A DNA stretch of 64,000 nt from assembly GCA_017470995.1 (NCBI GenBank), contig JAFUXI010000038.1:1-64000 (forward strand), given 5' to 3'. The stretch comes from Spirochaetales bacterium (GTDB lineage: Bacteria; Spirochaetota; Spirochaetia; Sphaerochaetales; Sphaerochaetaceae). This document shows, in pieces, positions 1-8,627 of this stretch. The notes under the pieces were generated by a model. It had not been told where the DNA came from and made no database searches. It saw only the letters and a program-made list of their open reading frames with translations. How positions within the stretch are numbered: the first letter of the stretch is position 1; each line of letters starts with the position of its first letter. The position numbers and the translations under genes were made by a program.

Positions 1-78
1 GAGAAGTTTGAATTTGGTAGAAACTGCGGTGGGTCACCCTGAGTTTGGATGACACGTGCTGGATTGCTTTCCCTTTTT

Positions 79-1425
79 TCACTCGAGACCGTGGACCCAG
101 TCGGATCTGAGCATGTAGATCAGGAATATTATCGAGGAAATGGTCCAGGTAATGGGGTAGGCGGCAAAAACAAGCTCGACCGTGTGGGAGATGGACATGG
201 CTACGGTGATGTAAAGGACCCTGAATATGCACCAGACTCCAAGCATCACGAACATGGGGATCTTGGCCTTGCCGGCACCCCTCATGACTCCTGCAATGGA
301 ATGCGAAAGGGCCAGCAGGCAGTAGAACAATGACTCCACATGTATCTGCCTGACACCGTAGGCAATGACTTCGGGATCGCTGTTGAAAAGACCGATCAGA
401 TGTTTTGCGAAGATGAATTCAAGCAGTCCGATGGACTCGGCAAGGACCATGCATACGATTATCCCGAATCTTGCTCCCTGCTTTGCCCGCTGGTGTTCTC
501 CGGCTCCGAGGTTCTGTCCTATGCAAGTCGTGATTGCCGCTACGAAGGCATTGATGGGTATGAAGGCAAACCCTTCGATCTTCATATATGCACCGATGCC
601 TGCAACTGCGATGGAGGAGAACGTGTTGTAGTTGGACTGCACGAAGACATTTGCAATCGCTATGACCGAGTTCTGGATTCCGCTGGGAAGGCCGTAGCGT
701 ACTATCTCCTTCAAGAGTGGGATATCGAATCGGATTTCCCGGATATAGACCTTGTAGACCTCATTTGTCCTGATCAGGCGGAACATGCATAGCACGAAGG
801 ACAGTGCCTGTCCGATCGTGGTTGCGGCCGCGGCTCCTCCGACACCCCAATGAAGGACCTTGATGAAGAACAGATCAAGCACGATGTTCGTTGCCGATGA
901 AATCATGAGGTAGATCAGCGGGTGCCTGGAATCTCCTGTTGCGTTCATGATTCCCATGGTGATGTTGTACATGACGCAGAACAGGATTCCGAAGGAGTAT
1001 ATCCTGAAGTAGGTGACCGAGCCCTGCATTATGTCCGCAGGGGTTCTCATCCACCTCAGGATGCTGGGTGTCAAAAGAACCCCGAATACGGTCAGAAACA
1101 GGCCTGCCACAAGTCCGAATGCAAGGTCGGTGTGGATTGCCTTCTTTAGCCTCTCGTGGTTTCTGGCTCCGAAGTATTTGGAGATTACGACTCCTGCTCC
1201 GATTGCAAGGCCGTTGAAGAATCCGACCATAATGAAGATCAGGCTCCCGGAGGAGGCCACGCTTGCCAGGGCCTGCGGCCCGAGAGTGTTTCCGACAATC
1301 AGCGAGTCGGCAGCATTGTAGAGCTGCTGGAAAAGGTTTCCCAGAAAGAGAGGTACTGAGAATTTTATGATGTTTTTTCCGAGACTTCCCTGAGTGAAGT
1401 CAAGCGTGCTGGTCGTACTGCTCAC
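79..1425 (-). CDS. MATE family multidrug/metabolite exporter
   Basis: A 448-residue inner-membrane protein with about twelve hydrophobic segments in two similar halves, the normal size and layout of MATE (DinF/NorM-type) antiporters, which expel organic cations or metabolites using a Na+ or H+ gradient. The N-terminal half carries the family-like stretch PLFLGNLFQQLYNAADSLIV (residues about 25-44). The start is GTG; no Shine-Dalgarno sequence precedes it, and a weak -10-like GATACT lies six bases upstream, so the start is likely but not certain. It is divergent from rmuC. The substrate cannot be read from sequence. Bases 1-78, downstream of its stop, show nothing I can name. Confidence 0.9.
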   Translation of the reverse strand: MSSTTSTLDFTQGSLGKNIIKFSVPLFLGNLFQQLYNAADSLIVGNTLGPQALASVASSGSLIFIMVGFFNGLAIGAGVVISKYFGARNHERLKKAIHTDLAFGLVAGLFLTVFGVLLTPSILRWMRTPADIMQGSVTYFRIYSFGILFCVMYNITMGIMNATGDSRHPLIYLMISSATNIVLDLFFIKVLHWGVGGAAAATTIGQALSFVLCMFRLIRTNEVYKVYIREIRFDIPLLKEIVRYGLPSGIQNSVIAIANVFVQSNYNTFSSIAVAGIGAYMKIEGFAFIPINAFVAAITTCIGQNLGAGEHQRAKQGARFGIIVCMVLAESIGLLEFIFAKHLIGLFNSDPEVIAYGVRQIHVESLFYCLLALSHSIAGVMRGAGKAKIPMFVMLGVWCIFRVLYITVAMSISHTVELVFAAYPITWTISSIIFLIYMLRSDWVHGLE

Positions 1426-1565
1426 GCAAAGAGTATCTCACAACGGCACGGCTTTGGGAACATATGAAGCGATAATGTGATTGAATGGCCACATATCGGA
1501 GAATATACCTGAAACAAGGAGTTCCATATCTCGTTTTTTGACTGGAAAAATGGTAAGTTTTAGTT

Positions 1566-2795
1566 ATGCAGTATATCTTTCTTGGTTTGGGTCTGATTGT
1601 TCTGGTTCTGTTGGTTCTCGTCCTGTTAAAACTCTCGAAAAAGGGTGATTATTCCGAGCAGAAGGCTCAGCTTTCCGAGCTTTCAAAGGACATTGATTCT
1701 CTTTCGGAGGCCCTGAGAAGGGTTGAGCAGGCTCAGACCGTCACAAGCACCAGACTGGACGGGATGGATACCAGAAGCTCTCAGCTGAATGCTCTTGTGG
1801 ATACCCGTCTGGCCCAGTTTTCCTCTGACAACGACAAGCTGACAAAGACGGTCGAGGGCAAACTTTCCGAAATCCGTACCGACAACGAAAAGCGTCTGGA
1901 ACAGCTGAGGCAGACTGTCGAGGAAAAGCTTCAAAGTACTCTGGAGAACCGCCTGTCATCATCGTTCAAGCAGGTCGGGGATCAGCTTGAGAGCGTGTAT
2001 AAGCAACTCGGTGAGATGCAGACTCTTGCCCAGGGTGTCGGAAACCTGGAAAAGGTACTGACCAACGTCAAGGCCCGCGGAATGTGGGGAGAGCTTCAGG
2101 CCGAGCGAATCCTGCAGGAGATCCTCCTTCCCGAACAATACCTTAAGAACGTAGTCACCAAGCGCACCAGCAGGGATCCCGTTGAATTTGCAGTCAGGCT
2201 TCCGGGGTCATCCGAAGGCGAGCACGTTCTGCTTCCGATAGACTCCAAGTTCCCTCGTGAGGATTACGAGAGACTCTGCGATGCTACCCAGAACAGCGAT
2301 GTGGAACTTGTCAGGACCTTGCGAAAGGCTCTTGAGAGAAGAATCCTTGATGAGGCGAAAGACATCAGGGAGAAATATATCGATGTTCCGTATACCACGG
2401 ACTTTGCAATTCTCTTTTTGCCCATAGAAGGCCTTTATGCCGAGATTCTCTCGATTCCCGGACTGCAGGAGCGCATACAGCATGAGTTCCATGTCATGAT
2501 TTCAGGCCCTGCAACTCTGGCAAGCCTTCTCAACAGCCTGCAGATGGGATTCAGAACTCTGGCAATCGAGAAGAAGAGCTCCGAGGTCTGGCGTGTGCTT
2601 GGTGAGGTTAAGACCGAGTACGGCAAGTTCGGCAGCGTACTGGAAGCGGTCAAGAAGAAGCTTCAGTATGCAACAACGGAAATAGACAACGTATTCACCA
2701 GACACCGTGCAATGGGCAGGAAGCTCAGGGACGTGGAAGCCGTTGAATCGGATGTTGAAGATATTCCTCTGATTGAAGGTGATGAGCAGGTCTGA
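1566..2795 (+). CDS. rmuC: DNA recombination protein RmuC
   Basis: 409 residues. One N-terminal membrane segment (about 2-22, very Leu/Val rich) is followed by a long charged coiled coil (about 30-150) and then the RmuC nuclease-like domain. Recognisable family stretches are NVKARGMWGELQAERILQEI, LPIDSKFPREDYERL and ISGPATLASLLNSLQMGFRT. RmuC limits recombination at inverted repeats and is predicted to be a membrane-anchored PD-(D/E)XK-type nuclease; its biochemical activity is poorly known. The gene is convergent with the DisA_N-like gene, 12 bases apart. No strong ribosome-binding site precedes the ATG, but the membrane segment begins right after it, which supports this start. Confidence 0.93.
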   Translation: MQYIFLGLGLIVLVLLVLVLLKLSKKGDYSEQKAQLSELSKDIDSLSEALRRVEQAQTVTSTRLDGMDTRSSQLNALVDTRLAQFSSDNDKLTKTVEGKLSEIRTDNEKRLEQLRQTVEEKLQSTLENRLSSSFKQVGDQLESVYKQLGEMQTLAQGVGNLEKVLTNVKARGMWGELQAERILQEILLPEQYLKNVVTKRTSRDPVEFAVRLPGSSEGEHVLLPIDSKFPREDYERLCDATQNSDVELVRTLRKALERRILDEAKDIREKYIDVPYTTDFAILFLPIEGLYAEILSIPGLQERIQHEFHVMISGPATLASLLNSLQMGFRTLAIEKKSSEVWRVLGEVKTEYGKFGSVLEAVKKKLQYATTEIDNVFTRHRAMGRKLRDVEAVESDVEDIPLIEGDEQV

Positions 2796-2807
2796 CTTTT
2801 ACGGACC

Positions 2808-3935
2808 TCAAACCACGATATTGCTGTAGACTACGACCGCTCCGTCCTGCTTTGTGCAAGCTCTGATGGTACCGTCCTGAGAACAGATAATGGCCACCGA
2901 GTCCTTTATGCAGTTGCAAAGCCTGTAGCCCGATCTGTGCCTTGTTCCGTTGTCATCGAATCGTTTTGTGGAATCTTCCGTGTTGTCCTGCTTCAGAAAG
3001 CGCATCTTCGGTGTTCGTCTTTCCATCCTGTCAGTGAGGATTTCTGCACCGAACCCGTAAAGATTCAGATTCTTGTCCAGAACGACGGCACCGTCGACGT
3101 TGGTGAGCTTTGCCACGAAATCGGAATATGAGACAAGTTCCTTCTCGCGGGCGGTTTTCGACATGTCCACCAGGCTCTTCTCTTCATTGAATAGGAATCT
3201 GCTGTTGATCCGGTATTTTATGTCCAGATACTTGGATTCGTCATAACCGACCGGGAGTATCAGCAATGCACCGCCATGCCGGAAATGTGATACTTTCAAA
3301 AGGGCGCGGGACAAGAACTGAAGCCTTTCCTTGTCGGACACTTCGGATCCGGCTCTCAGGACATCCGCCACAAGGGAATCCACGAACACATCGGAACGGG
3401 AAATCTGGGTCTTCCCGAATGCGTAGCTGACGATGACACGTTCACCGATGCAGGCATCTATCTCTCCCGGTCCCTTGCAGAGGAAATTGGGAATCAGCGG
3501 CATTGCGGAACCGGAGGACAGTTCTCCGGTACGCACCTTTTCCCAGCTGGAGAAGGATACAATGATATCGGTCACCATGTATGGAACGGAGGAAAGGTCG
3601 AGGGCCAGATAGCTCATGGACGGGTTTGTCGCCGGAACAAGCTTCCGCAGACCGGACACCGTAAACGGAATCGGTTTTTCCAGTTTCAGGCGATGGGAAT
3701 ACAGATAGGCATCGAGGATATCGGATTTTTCCTTGAGAAAGCACACCCTGAAAGATGAAAAAAAGCCTTCTTCGCGGATGCAGCTTGCATTAAGGAGGGT
3801 TGAGCAGATTTCATTCATGATTTCCAGTGACGGAAGATTCTGCTCTTCTTCCTTTGCATGGCCGCCCTGATTATAGAGGTCGTTGAAGGTGTTTATGAAA
3901 GTCCTGATTTCATCCACTATCGGTTCCTGCGACAA
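2808..3935 (-). CDS. DisA_N-like (diadenylate-cyclase-like) domain protein
   Basis: 375 residues. The first about 250 residues are not recognised. The C-terminal third has the two signatures of diadenylate cyclase (DAC/DisA_N) domains: a DGAVVLD motif (D281-G282-A283) and GTRHR (R332-H333-R334), followed by VAIICSQDGTIRA, which resembles the DAC strand after RHR. In ordinary DAC proteins DGA and RHR lie about 33 residues apart; here they are about 50 apart because of a charged insertion. The protein could make c-di-AMP or be a degenerate sensor of the DACN-type families. Its TTG start directly follows the TGA stop of the TetR gene, so the two are cotranscribed and probably translationally coupled. 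Family assignment is from motif memory only. Confidence 0.6.
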   Translation of the reverse strand: MSQEPIVDEIRTFINTFNDLYNQGGHAKEEEQNLPSLEIMNEICSTLLNASCIREEGFFSSFRVCFLKEKSDILDAYLYSHRLKLEKPIPFTVSGLRKLVPATNPSMSYLALDLSSVPYMVTDIIVSFSSWEKVRTGELSSGSAMPLIPNFLCKGPGEIDACIGERVIVSYAFGKTQISRSDVFVDSLVADVLRAGSEVSDKERLQFLSRALLKVSHFRHGGALLILPVGYDESKYLDIKYRINSRFLFNEEKSLVDMSKTAREKELVSYSDFVAKLTNVDGAVVLDKNLNLYGFGAEILTDRMERRTPKMRFLKQDNTEDSTKRFDDNGTRHRSGYRLCNCIKDSVAIICSQDGTIRACTKQDGAVVVYSNIVV

Positions 3936-4511
3936 TCAGATTACATTGACCTGAATAAGGTCGTGGATGATTTCCCTTATCTTGGTTTTGTTTTGGGGGA
4001 AGAGGACCATCTGGAAGAGATATGTTTCCAGCATGATTGTCAGCTTGTCGGCAACATCCTGGGCGCTGCACTTTTTCATTCGGTTTTCTTTGATAGCCTG
4101 ACGGATGAGTCTTGCAAAGTAAAGATTCAACTTGGCTGTTCTGCGGGCTACCGTATCCTGGAGGTCTTCGAATTTGTCGATCATTTTCAGGAAGTTGTTC
4201 ACCTGCTTCTCGTAGGTATCGGCCTTGTTGAGGATGTCATCGGAGATGCGTGTTATTTTCTCTACCGGGTCGGTGATTTGAGCCCATTTCTCGGAGGTGT
4301 ACTGGGAGAAGGCCAGATCGGTGGTGTACTTGACTGCATACTGGTAGAGTTGGGACTCGTCCTTGAAGTACTGATAGACCGTTGTGCGGGAAAGCCCGCA
4401 CTTTGCTGCTATGAGACTGAGGTTGGCGTTCTTGCCTTCCTGTGCGTATACCTCAAGGGCTGCGGACATGATTTCGACTTTGCGTTGTTCGTGGTCTATC
4501 TTTTTTGGCAC
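3936..4511 (-). CDS. TetR/AcrR family transcriptional regulator
   Basis: 191 residues. The N-terminal helix-turn-helix of TetR proteins is clear (IMSAALEVYAQEG, then LIAAKCGLSRTTVYQYFKDE, about residues 14-52); the rest is an all-helical ligand-binding domain without a recognisable ligand signature. It starts with GTG, which lies exactly six bases after a consensus TATAAT, so the transcript is probably leaderless. It is the first gene of an operon with the DisA_N-like gene, suggesting that it controls this gene, itself or the divergent clpB. Back-to-back promoters with clpB lie within about 145 bases. Confidence 0.88.
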   Translation of the reverse strand: MPKKIDHEQRKVEIMSAALEVYAQEGKNANLSLIAAKCGLSRTTVYQYFKDESQLYQYAVKYTTDLAFSQYTSEKWAQITDPVEKITRISDDILNKADTYEKQVNNFLKMIDKFEDLQDTVARRTAKLNLYFARLIRQAIKENRMKKCSAQDVADKLTIMLETYLFQMVLFPQNKTKIREIIHDLIQVNVI

Positions 4512-4546
4512 GTTGACATTATACGTCTGAATGTCGAAATCGTAAA
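4512..4546 (-). promoter_or_regulatory. Promoter of the TetR operon, probably leaderless
   Basis: On the minus strand TTTACG, 17 bases, then TATAAT (4518-4523), six bases (GTCAAC) and the GTG start codon. Transcription from this promoter would begin at or next to the start codon. No Shine-Dalgarno sequence is present. Confidence 0.6.
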
Positions 4547-4562
4547 GGTTTGTTTGTATCGG

Positions 4563-4656
4563 TTGCCGATTGCATTGCGTTTTTGTATTTTAGTGTCGTG
4601 AAAAGTGTAAAACAGGGTTTTGCAAGCCCTGAAGACACTAGTTTCAGAGGAAAAAG
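4563..4656 (+). promoter_or_regulatory. clpB promoter and structured leader
   Basis: A candidate promoter TTGCCG-17-TATTTT (4563-4591) precedes clpB. The leader holds a hairpin of 8 bp, CAGGGTTT / AAGCCCTG, with a three-base loop (4613-4631), itself inside an outer 7-bp inverted repeat TAGTGTC (4591-4597) / GACACTA (4634-4640). A CIRCE operator (TTAGCACTC-N9-GAGTGCTAA) is not present. The ribosome-binding site GAGGA lies just downstream of the structure. Confidence 0.45.
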
Positions 4657-7239
4657 ATGAACATTGACAAGTTTACGATAAAAATGAAAGAAGCGCTCCA
4701 GGGAGCCGAGAATCTTGCCACAAGGTACAACAATGCGGAAATAGGATGTGAACACATCTTCCTTTCCATGCTCCAGCAGCCGGAAGGGATTGCCGAACCG
4801 CTTTTCGCCAAGGTGGGCGTTGATTTCCAGGGTCTTCTGAATGAAACGAAGGGCATTGTGGACAGACTGCCCAAGGCATACGGAACAGCTGTAAATGTCG
4901 GCATTTCCTCAAGTCTCTATCAGATCCTCACTGCCGCCCAGACGGAGGCGGACAAATTCAAGGACGATTACGTCTCGACCGAGCATGTCATCCTTGCGCT
5001 TTTGGACGATGCCGGCCAGATCGGCCGTCTTCTCAAGCGCTACGGCATTACCCGGGATGCCCTCATGCAGGCTCTGCAGAGTATCCGCGGAAGCCAGCGT
5101 GTGACCGACCAGGACGCCGAAAGCAAGTACCAGGCTCTTCAGAAGTACTGCCGCGACATGACTGCCCTTGCAAGACAGGGCAAGATGGATCCCGTCATAG
5201 GCCGTGATGAGGAAATCAGACGTGTCATGCAGGTGCTTTCGAGAAAGACCAAGAACAATCCTGTCCTGATAGGAGAGCCGGGTGTCGGAAAGACTGCCAT
5301 AGTCGAAGGTCTTGCACAGAGAATCGTCAGCGGCGATGTGCCTGATTCGCTGAAGGACAAGAGTCTTCTGTCTCTTGATGTCGGTGCCCTTGTTGCCGGA
5401 GCCAAGTTCCGCGGAGAGTTCGAGGAACGTCTGAAGGCTGTTGTCAACGAAATCACCCGCAGCGAAGGCAAGATAATCCTCTTCATTGATGAACTCCATA
5501 CCATCGTGGGAGCAGGAGCCGCGGAGGGATCGACCGATGCCTCCAACCTCATCAAGCCCGCGCTTGCTCGTGGAGAGCTTCATGCCATCGGTGCCACCAC
5601 GCTGGACGAGTACCGCAAATACATCGAGAAAGACAAGGCCCTCGAAAGAAGATTCCAGCCTGTTTATGCCTCCGAACCTTCTGTTGAGGACACCATTTCC
5701 ATTCTTCGTGGAATCAAGGACCGCTATGAGGTGCATCACGGCGTGCGTATCAAGGACGATGCCCTTGTTGCCGCTGCGGTTCTTTCGAACCGTTACATCA
5801 CCAACAGGTTCCTGCCTGATAAGGCCATCGACCTCATCGATGAGGCTGCAAGCCAGCTGAAGATTGAGATCGAGAGTCAGCCTGAGGAGCTGGACAAGAT
5901 CGAGCGTAAGCTCATGCAGCTTAAGATCGAGCAGCAGGCTCTGTCAAAGGAAGACGATGAGTCCTCGAAGGCTCGTCTGGAGAAGATCAACGGCGAGTAT
6001 GCCGATCTGAAGAACACCCGCGATTCCATGCATCTGCGCTGGGAAAACGAGAGAAGTGCAATCGAGGCCATCCGTGAGAAGAAGGCAAAGCTCGAAGAGC
6101 TCAGGACTCAGGAAAGCATCGCCGAGAGGAACGGAGATTTCGCAAAAGCGGCAGAGATTGTCCATGGCATGATTCCTCAGCTCCAGAAGGAGATAGAGGA
6201 GGACAGCGGGAAGCTCAAGGCAGTTCAGGGTGAGAACAAGCTGCTCAGGGAGGAAGTGGACGAGGATGATATCGCCCGCATCGTATCTTCCTGGACCGGA
6301 GTTCCTGTTGCCAAGATGCAGGGCTCCGAGATGCAGAAGTACCTGAATCTCGAGAAGACACTGTCGGAGAGGGTCATCGGTCAGGACGAGGCAATTGCGG
6401 CCGTGGCAAATGCCATCAGACGTAACAAGACCGGAATCGGAGACGAACACAGGCCTCTGGGATCGTTCCTCTTCGCAGGTCCCACCGGCGTTGGAAAGAC
6501 CGAGCTTGCCAAGGTTCTTGCCTCCATGCTCTTCGATGACGAGAAGGCCCTGACAAGAATCGATATGTCCGAGTACATGGAGAAGTTCAGCGTATCGCGT
6601 CTGATCGGAGCGCCGCCGGGATATGTGGGTTACGATGAGGGCGGACAGCTTACCGAAGTCGTCAGAAGGCGGCCTTACTCCGTCGTACTCTTCGATGAGA
6701 TAGAGAAGGCTCACCCGGATGTCTTCAATGTGCTTCTGCAGATTCTTGATGACGGAAGGCTTACCGACGGACAGGGAAGGCTGGTGGACTTCACGAACAC
6801 CATCATCATAATGACCAGCAACCTCGGTAGCCGTCAGCTGATGGATGCCCCTGATGTCAGGACCGGGCATGAAGCCGTGATGGAGGTGATCCGTGCATCC
6901 TTCAAGCCCGAGTTCATCAACAGAATCGATGAGATAATCATCTTCAACCAGCTCGGAAAGGCCCAGATTTCGGCAATAGTGTCACTGCAGCTCAGAAAGC
7001 TTGCGGACAGACTTTCCAACAGGAATCTGCACCTGAAGTGGGATGACAGCGTGGTTGACCTGGTCAGTGAGGCGGGCTTCGACCCGGACTACGGAGCACG
7101 TCCCATCAAGAGGGCAATCCAGACTATGGTAGAGAACCCGCTTGCAGTTGAAATGCTTCACGGACGCTTCAGCGACGGAGATACGGTGTCTCTGAGCGCT
7201 GTGCACGGACAGCTTCAGATCGATAGAGTCAGCCTCTGA
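4657..7239 (+). CDS. clpB: ATP-dependent disaggregase ClpB (Hsp100)
   Basis: 860 residues, the usual ClpB length. In order: Clp-N domain (about 1-150), first AAA+ module with Walker A GEPGVGKT and Walker B FIDELH, an inserted coiled-coil middle domain (about 405-525, rich in Glu/Lys/Arg) that separates ClpB from ClpA/ClpC, a second AAA+ module with GPTGVGKT and LFDEIEKAH, and the C-terminal small domain. With DnaK/DnaJ/GrpE it pulls proteins out of aggregates in the cytoplasm. The start follows a GAGGA ribosome-binding site. Its 3' end overlaps the convergent MobA-like gene by 11 bases. Confidence 0.98.
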   Translation: MNIDKFTIKMKEALQGAENLATRYNNAEIGCEHIFLSMLQQPEGIAEPLFAKVGVDFQGLLNETKGIVDRLPKAYGTAVNVGISSSLYQILTAAQTEADKFKDDYVSTEHVILALLDDAGQIGRLLKRYGITRDALMQALQSIRGSQRVTDQDAESKYQALQKYCRDMTALARQGKMDPVIGRDEEIRRVMQVLSRKTKNNPVLIGEPGVGKTAIVEGLAQRIVSGDVPDSLKDKSLLSLDVGALVAGAKFRGEFEERLKAVVNEITRSEGKIILFIDELHTIVGAGAAEGSTDASNLIKPALARGELHAIGATTLDEYRKYIEKDKALERRFQPVYASEPSVEDTISILRGIKDRYEVHHGVRIKDDALVAAAVLSNRYITNRFLPDKAIDLIDEAASQLKIEIESQPEELDKIERKLMQLKIEQQALSKEDDESSKARLEKINGEYADLKNTRDSMHLRWENERSAIEAIREKKAKLEELRTQESIAERNGDFAKAAEIVHGMIPQLQKEIEEDSGKLKAVQGENKLLREEVDEDDIARIVSSWTGVPVAKMQGSEMQKYLNLEKTLSERVIGQDEAIAAVANAIRRNKTGIGDEHRPLGSFLFAGPTGVGKTELAKVLASMLFDDEKALTRIDMSEYMEKFSVSRLIGAPPGYVGYDEGGQLTEVVRRRPYSVVLFDEIEKAHPDVFNVLLQILDDGRLTDGQGRLVDFTNTIIIMTSNLGSRQLMDAPDVRTGHEAVMEVIRASFKPEFINRIDEIIIFNQLGKAQISAIVSLQLRKLADRLSNRNLHLKWDDSVVDLVSEAGFDPDYGARPIKRAIQTMVENPLAVEMLHGRFSDGDTVSLSAVHGQLQIDRVSL

Positions 7240-7864
7240 GATTCTGATAGTCCTGCGGGAGATCGATGTCCTGTGACCAGGAAGGATCGTCAAACAATGG
7301 CTCAGATACATCATACGATTTGAGAATCTTGCTGACAGTCCAATTATCAGGATATTGAATTATCTTTTCTTTAAGATTGAAGGAATGAAGGACAGGGTGC
7401 CCCGGCACTCTGTCCTCATTGTTTTTAATGAATGGTCTGACTGCATCATGCCCCTGCAGCATCGGGACAAGTTTCGCATAGTGTTCTGCGCTTATCAGGG
7501 GCATATCTGCAAGGGAGATGAAGAATGACGAGCCCTCCGCAACCTCTTTTACTCCGACCTTGGTCGACGTGAACTGTCCGTTTCTGTAGTTCGGATTGTT
7601 CACTATGAGCATGCGGATCGGGGCATCCGTGTCTTCCACAAAGAGCTTGCACGGCGCCAAAGCCTTTTCAACCGATCTGCGCCTATAACCGGTGACTACA
7701 ATAAGGGTGCCGGTTTCGTTGTTTGATAAGGAGAAGTCGGCGAGAAACTGCAGGGCCTGAAGACAGCAGTGCGTGACCAGGGGCACTTTGTCGTATTCAA
7801 GGAGCATCTTGTTTTCCCTGCCCATTCTGGAGGAGGTTCCGGCTGCAAGCATGATGATATCCAT
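7229..7864 (-). CDS. MobA/MocA-like nucleotidyltransferase
   Basis: 211 residues. It opens with the nucleotide-binding signature LAAGTSSRMGRENKMLL (residues 6-22) of the MobA-like NTP transferase superfamily, followed by the metal-binding ADMPLIS motif (about residue 117). This subfamily includes molybdenum cofactor cytidylyltransferase (MocA) and related sugar or cofactor nucleotidyltransferases; no molybdopterin genes lie nearby, so the acceptor is unknown. The start codon lies six bases after a perfect TATAAT, with no Shine-Dalgarno sequence, so a leaderless message is likely. The 3' end overlaps the end of clpB. Confidence 0.82.
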   Translation of the reverse strand: MDIIMLAAGTSSRMGRENKMLLEYDKVPLVTHCCLQALQFLADFSLSNNETGTLIVVTGYRRRSVEKALAPCKLFVEDTDAPIRMLIVNNPNYRNGQFTSTKVGVKEVAEGSSFFISLADMPLISAEHYAKLVPMLQGHDAVRPFIKNNEDRVPGHPVLHSFNLKEKIIQYPDNWTVSKILKSYDVSEPLFDDPSWSQDIDLPQDYQNLRG

Positions 7865-7931
7865 ACGCCGATTATATCATTATCTTTGCCTAATCTTTAC
7901 CAAGAACAGTCATTTTCCTTATTATTGAGCC
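7865..7931. promoter_or_regulatory. Bidirectional promoter region, both genes probably leaderless
   Basis: This 67-base divergent region has, on the minus strand, an extended -10 element TGATATAAT (core 7871-7876) ending six bases before the MobA-like ATG. On the plus strand TATTAT (7920-7925) ends six bases before the DUF554 ATG, with a -35 candidate TTTACC 18 bases upstream. Neither start has a Shine-Dalgarno sequence. Confidence 0.55.
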
Positions 7932-8624
7932 ATGCTGGCTGTCTTCATAAACTGCGCAACGGTAATAGTGGGTTCCCTTATAGGCCTTCTTGTGGGCAAA
8001 CACGTCAAGGAAAGTTTCAAGGAGGTTGTGTTCGCATGCTGCGGACTGATCACCATAGTGATGGGAGTCCAGATGTCGATTGCCACATCCAATGCGCTTG
8101 TCCTTCTGATTGCCCTGCTTCTCGGAGGAGCCCTGGGTTATCTTCTGAAGATCGAGGACAGGGTGCTTTCCCTGGGGGACAGACTCGGAAAAGCCACTCA
8201 CAGCGATAATCAGAACGGAAACTTCGCACAGGGCTTTCTGACGGCATCGGTACTGTTCTGTTCCGGTGCCATGAGTGTCGTCGGTTCGATTCAGGCCGGA
8301 ACAACGGGGGAGATGACCACAATCCTCATCAAATCCGTGATGGACGGCTGCATGGCAGTGGTATTCGCATCCGTCTACGGAATCGGGGTTCTGTTCTCCT
8401 TCCTGTTCATCCTTGTCTATCAGGGATTCTTCACCCTGGCAGGAGGTTGGCTTCAGCCGCTTCTGGGAGAAGTGGGGATCAACGAGCTTTCTGCAGAGGG
8501 CGGGGTGCTTCTGCTTATGATAGGATTCGGTCTTCTGAACATAAGAAAATTCAAGACCGGAAATTTCATCCCGGCCTTGATATTCGCCCCTGTTCTGGGG
8601 ATTCTTGTAGATAAGATTCTTTGA
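7932..8624 (+). CDS. DUF554 family membrane protein
   Basis: 230 residues with about six or seven hydrophobic segments and the glycine-rich start typical of DUF554 (NCATVIVGSLIGLLVGKHV, residues 6-24). Family stretches such as LFCSGAMSVVGSIQAG (about 103-118) are present. DUF554 proteins (for example YdfK of Bacillus) are integral membrane proteins of unknown function, sometimes proposed as transporters. The start has no ribosome-binding site but lies six bases after TATTAT. The gene ends four bases before the convergent glycogen phosphorylase. Confidence 0.85.
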   Translation: MLAVFINCATVIVGSLIGLLVGKHVKESFKEVVFACCGLITIVMGVQMSIATSNALVLLIALLLGGALGYLLKIEDRVLSLGDRLGKATHSDNQNGNFAQGFLTASVLFCSGAMSVVGSIQAGTTGEMTTILIKSVMDGCMAVVFASVYGIGVLFSFLFILVYQGFFTLAGGWLQPLLGEVGINELSAEGGVLLLMIGFGLLNIRKFKTGNFIPALIFAPVLGILVDKIL

Positions 8625-8627
8625 ATC

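Noticed and set aside
49-333. 94-codon plus-strand open frame at the left edge
   Set aside because: It lies antisense to the MATE gene and has no ribosome-binding site or recognisable domain.
4512-4656. CIRCE operator for HrcA upstream of clpB
   Set aside because: The TTAGCACTC/GAGTGCTAA halves are absent; the only inverted repeats are different.
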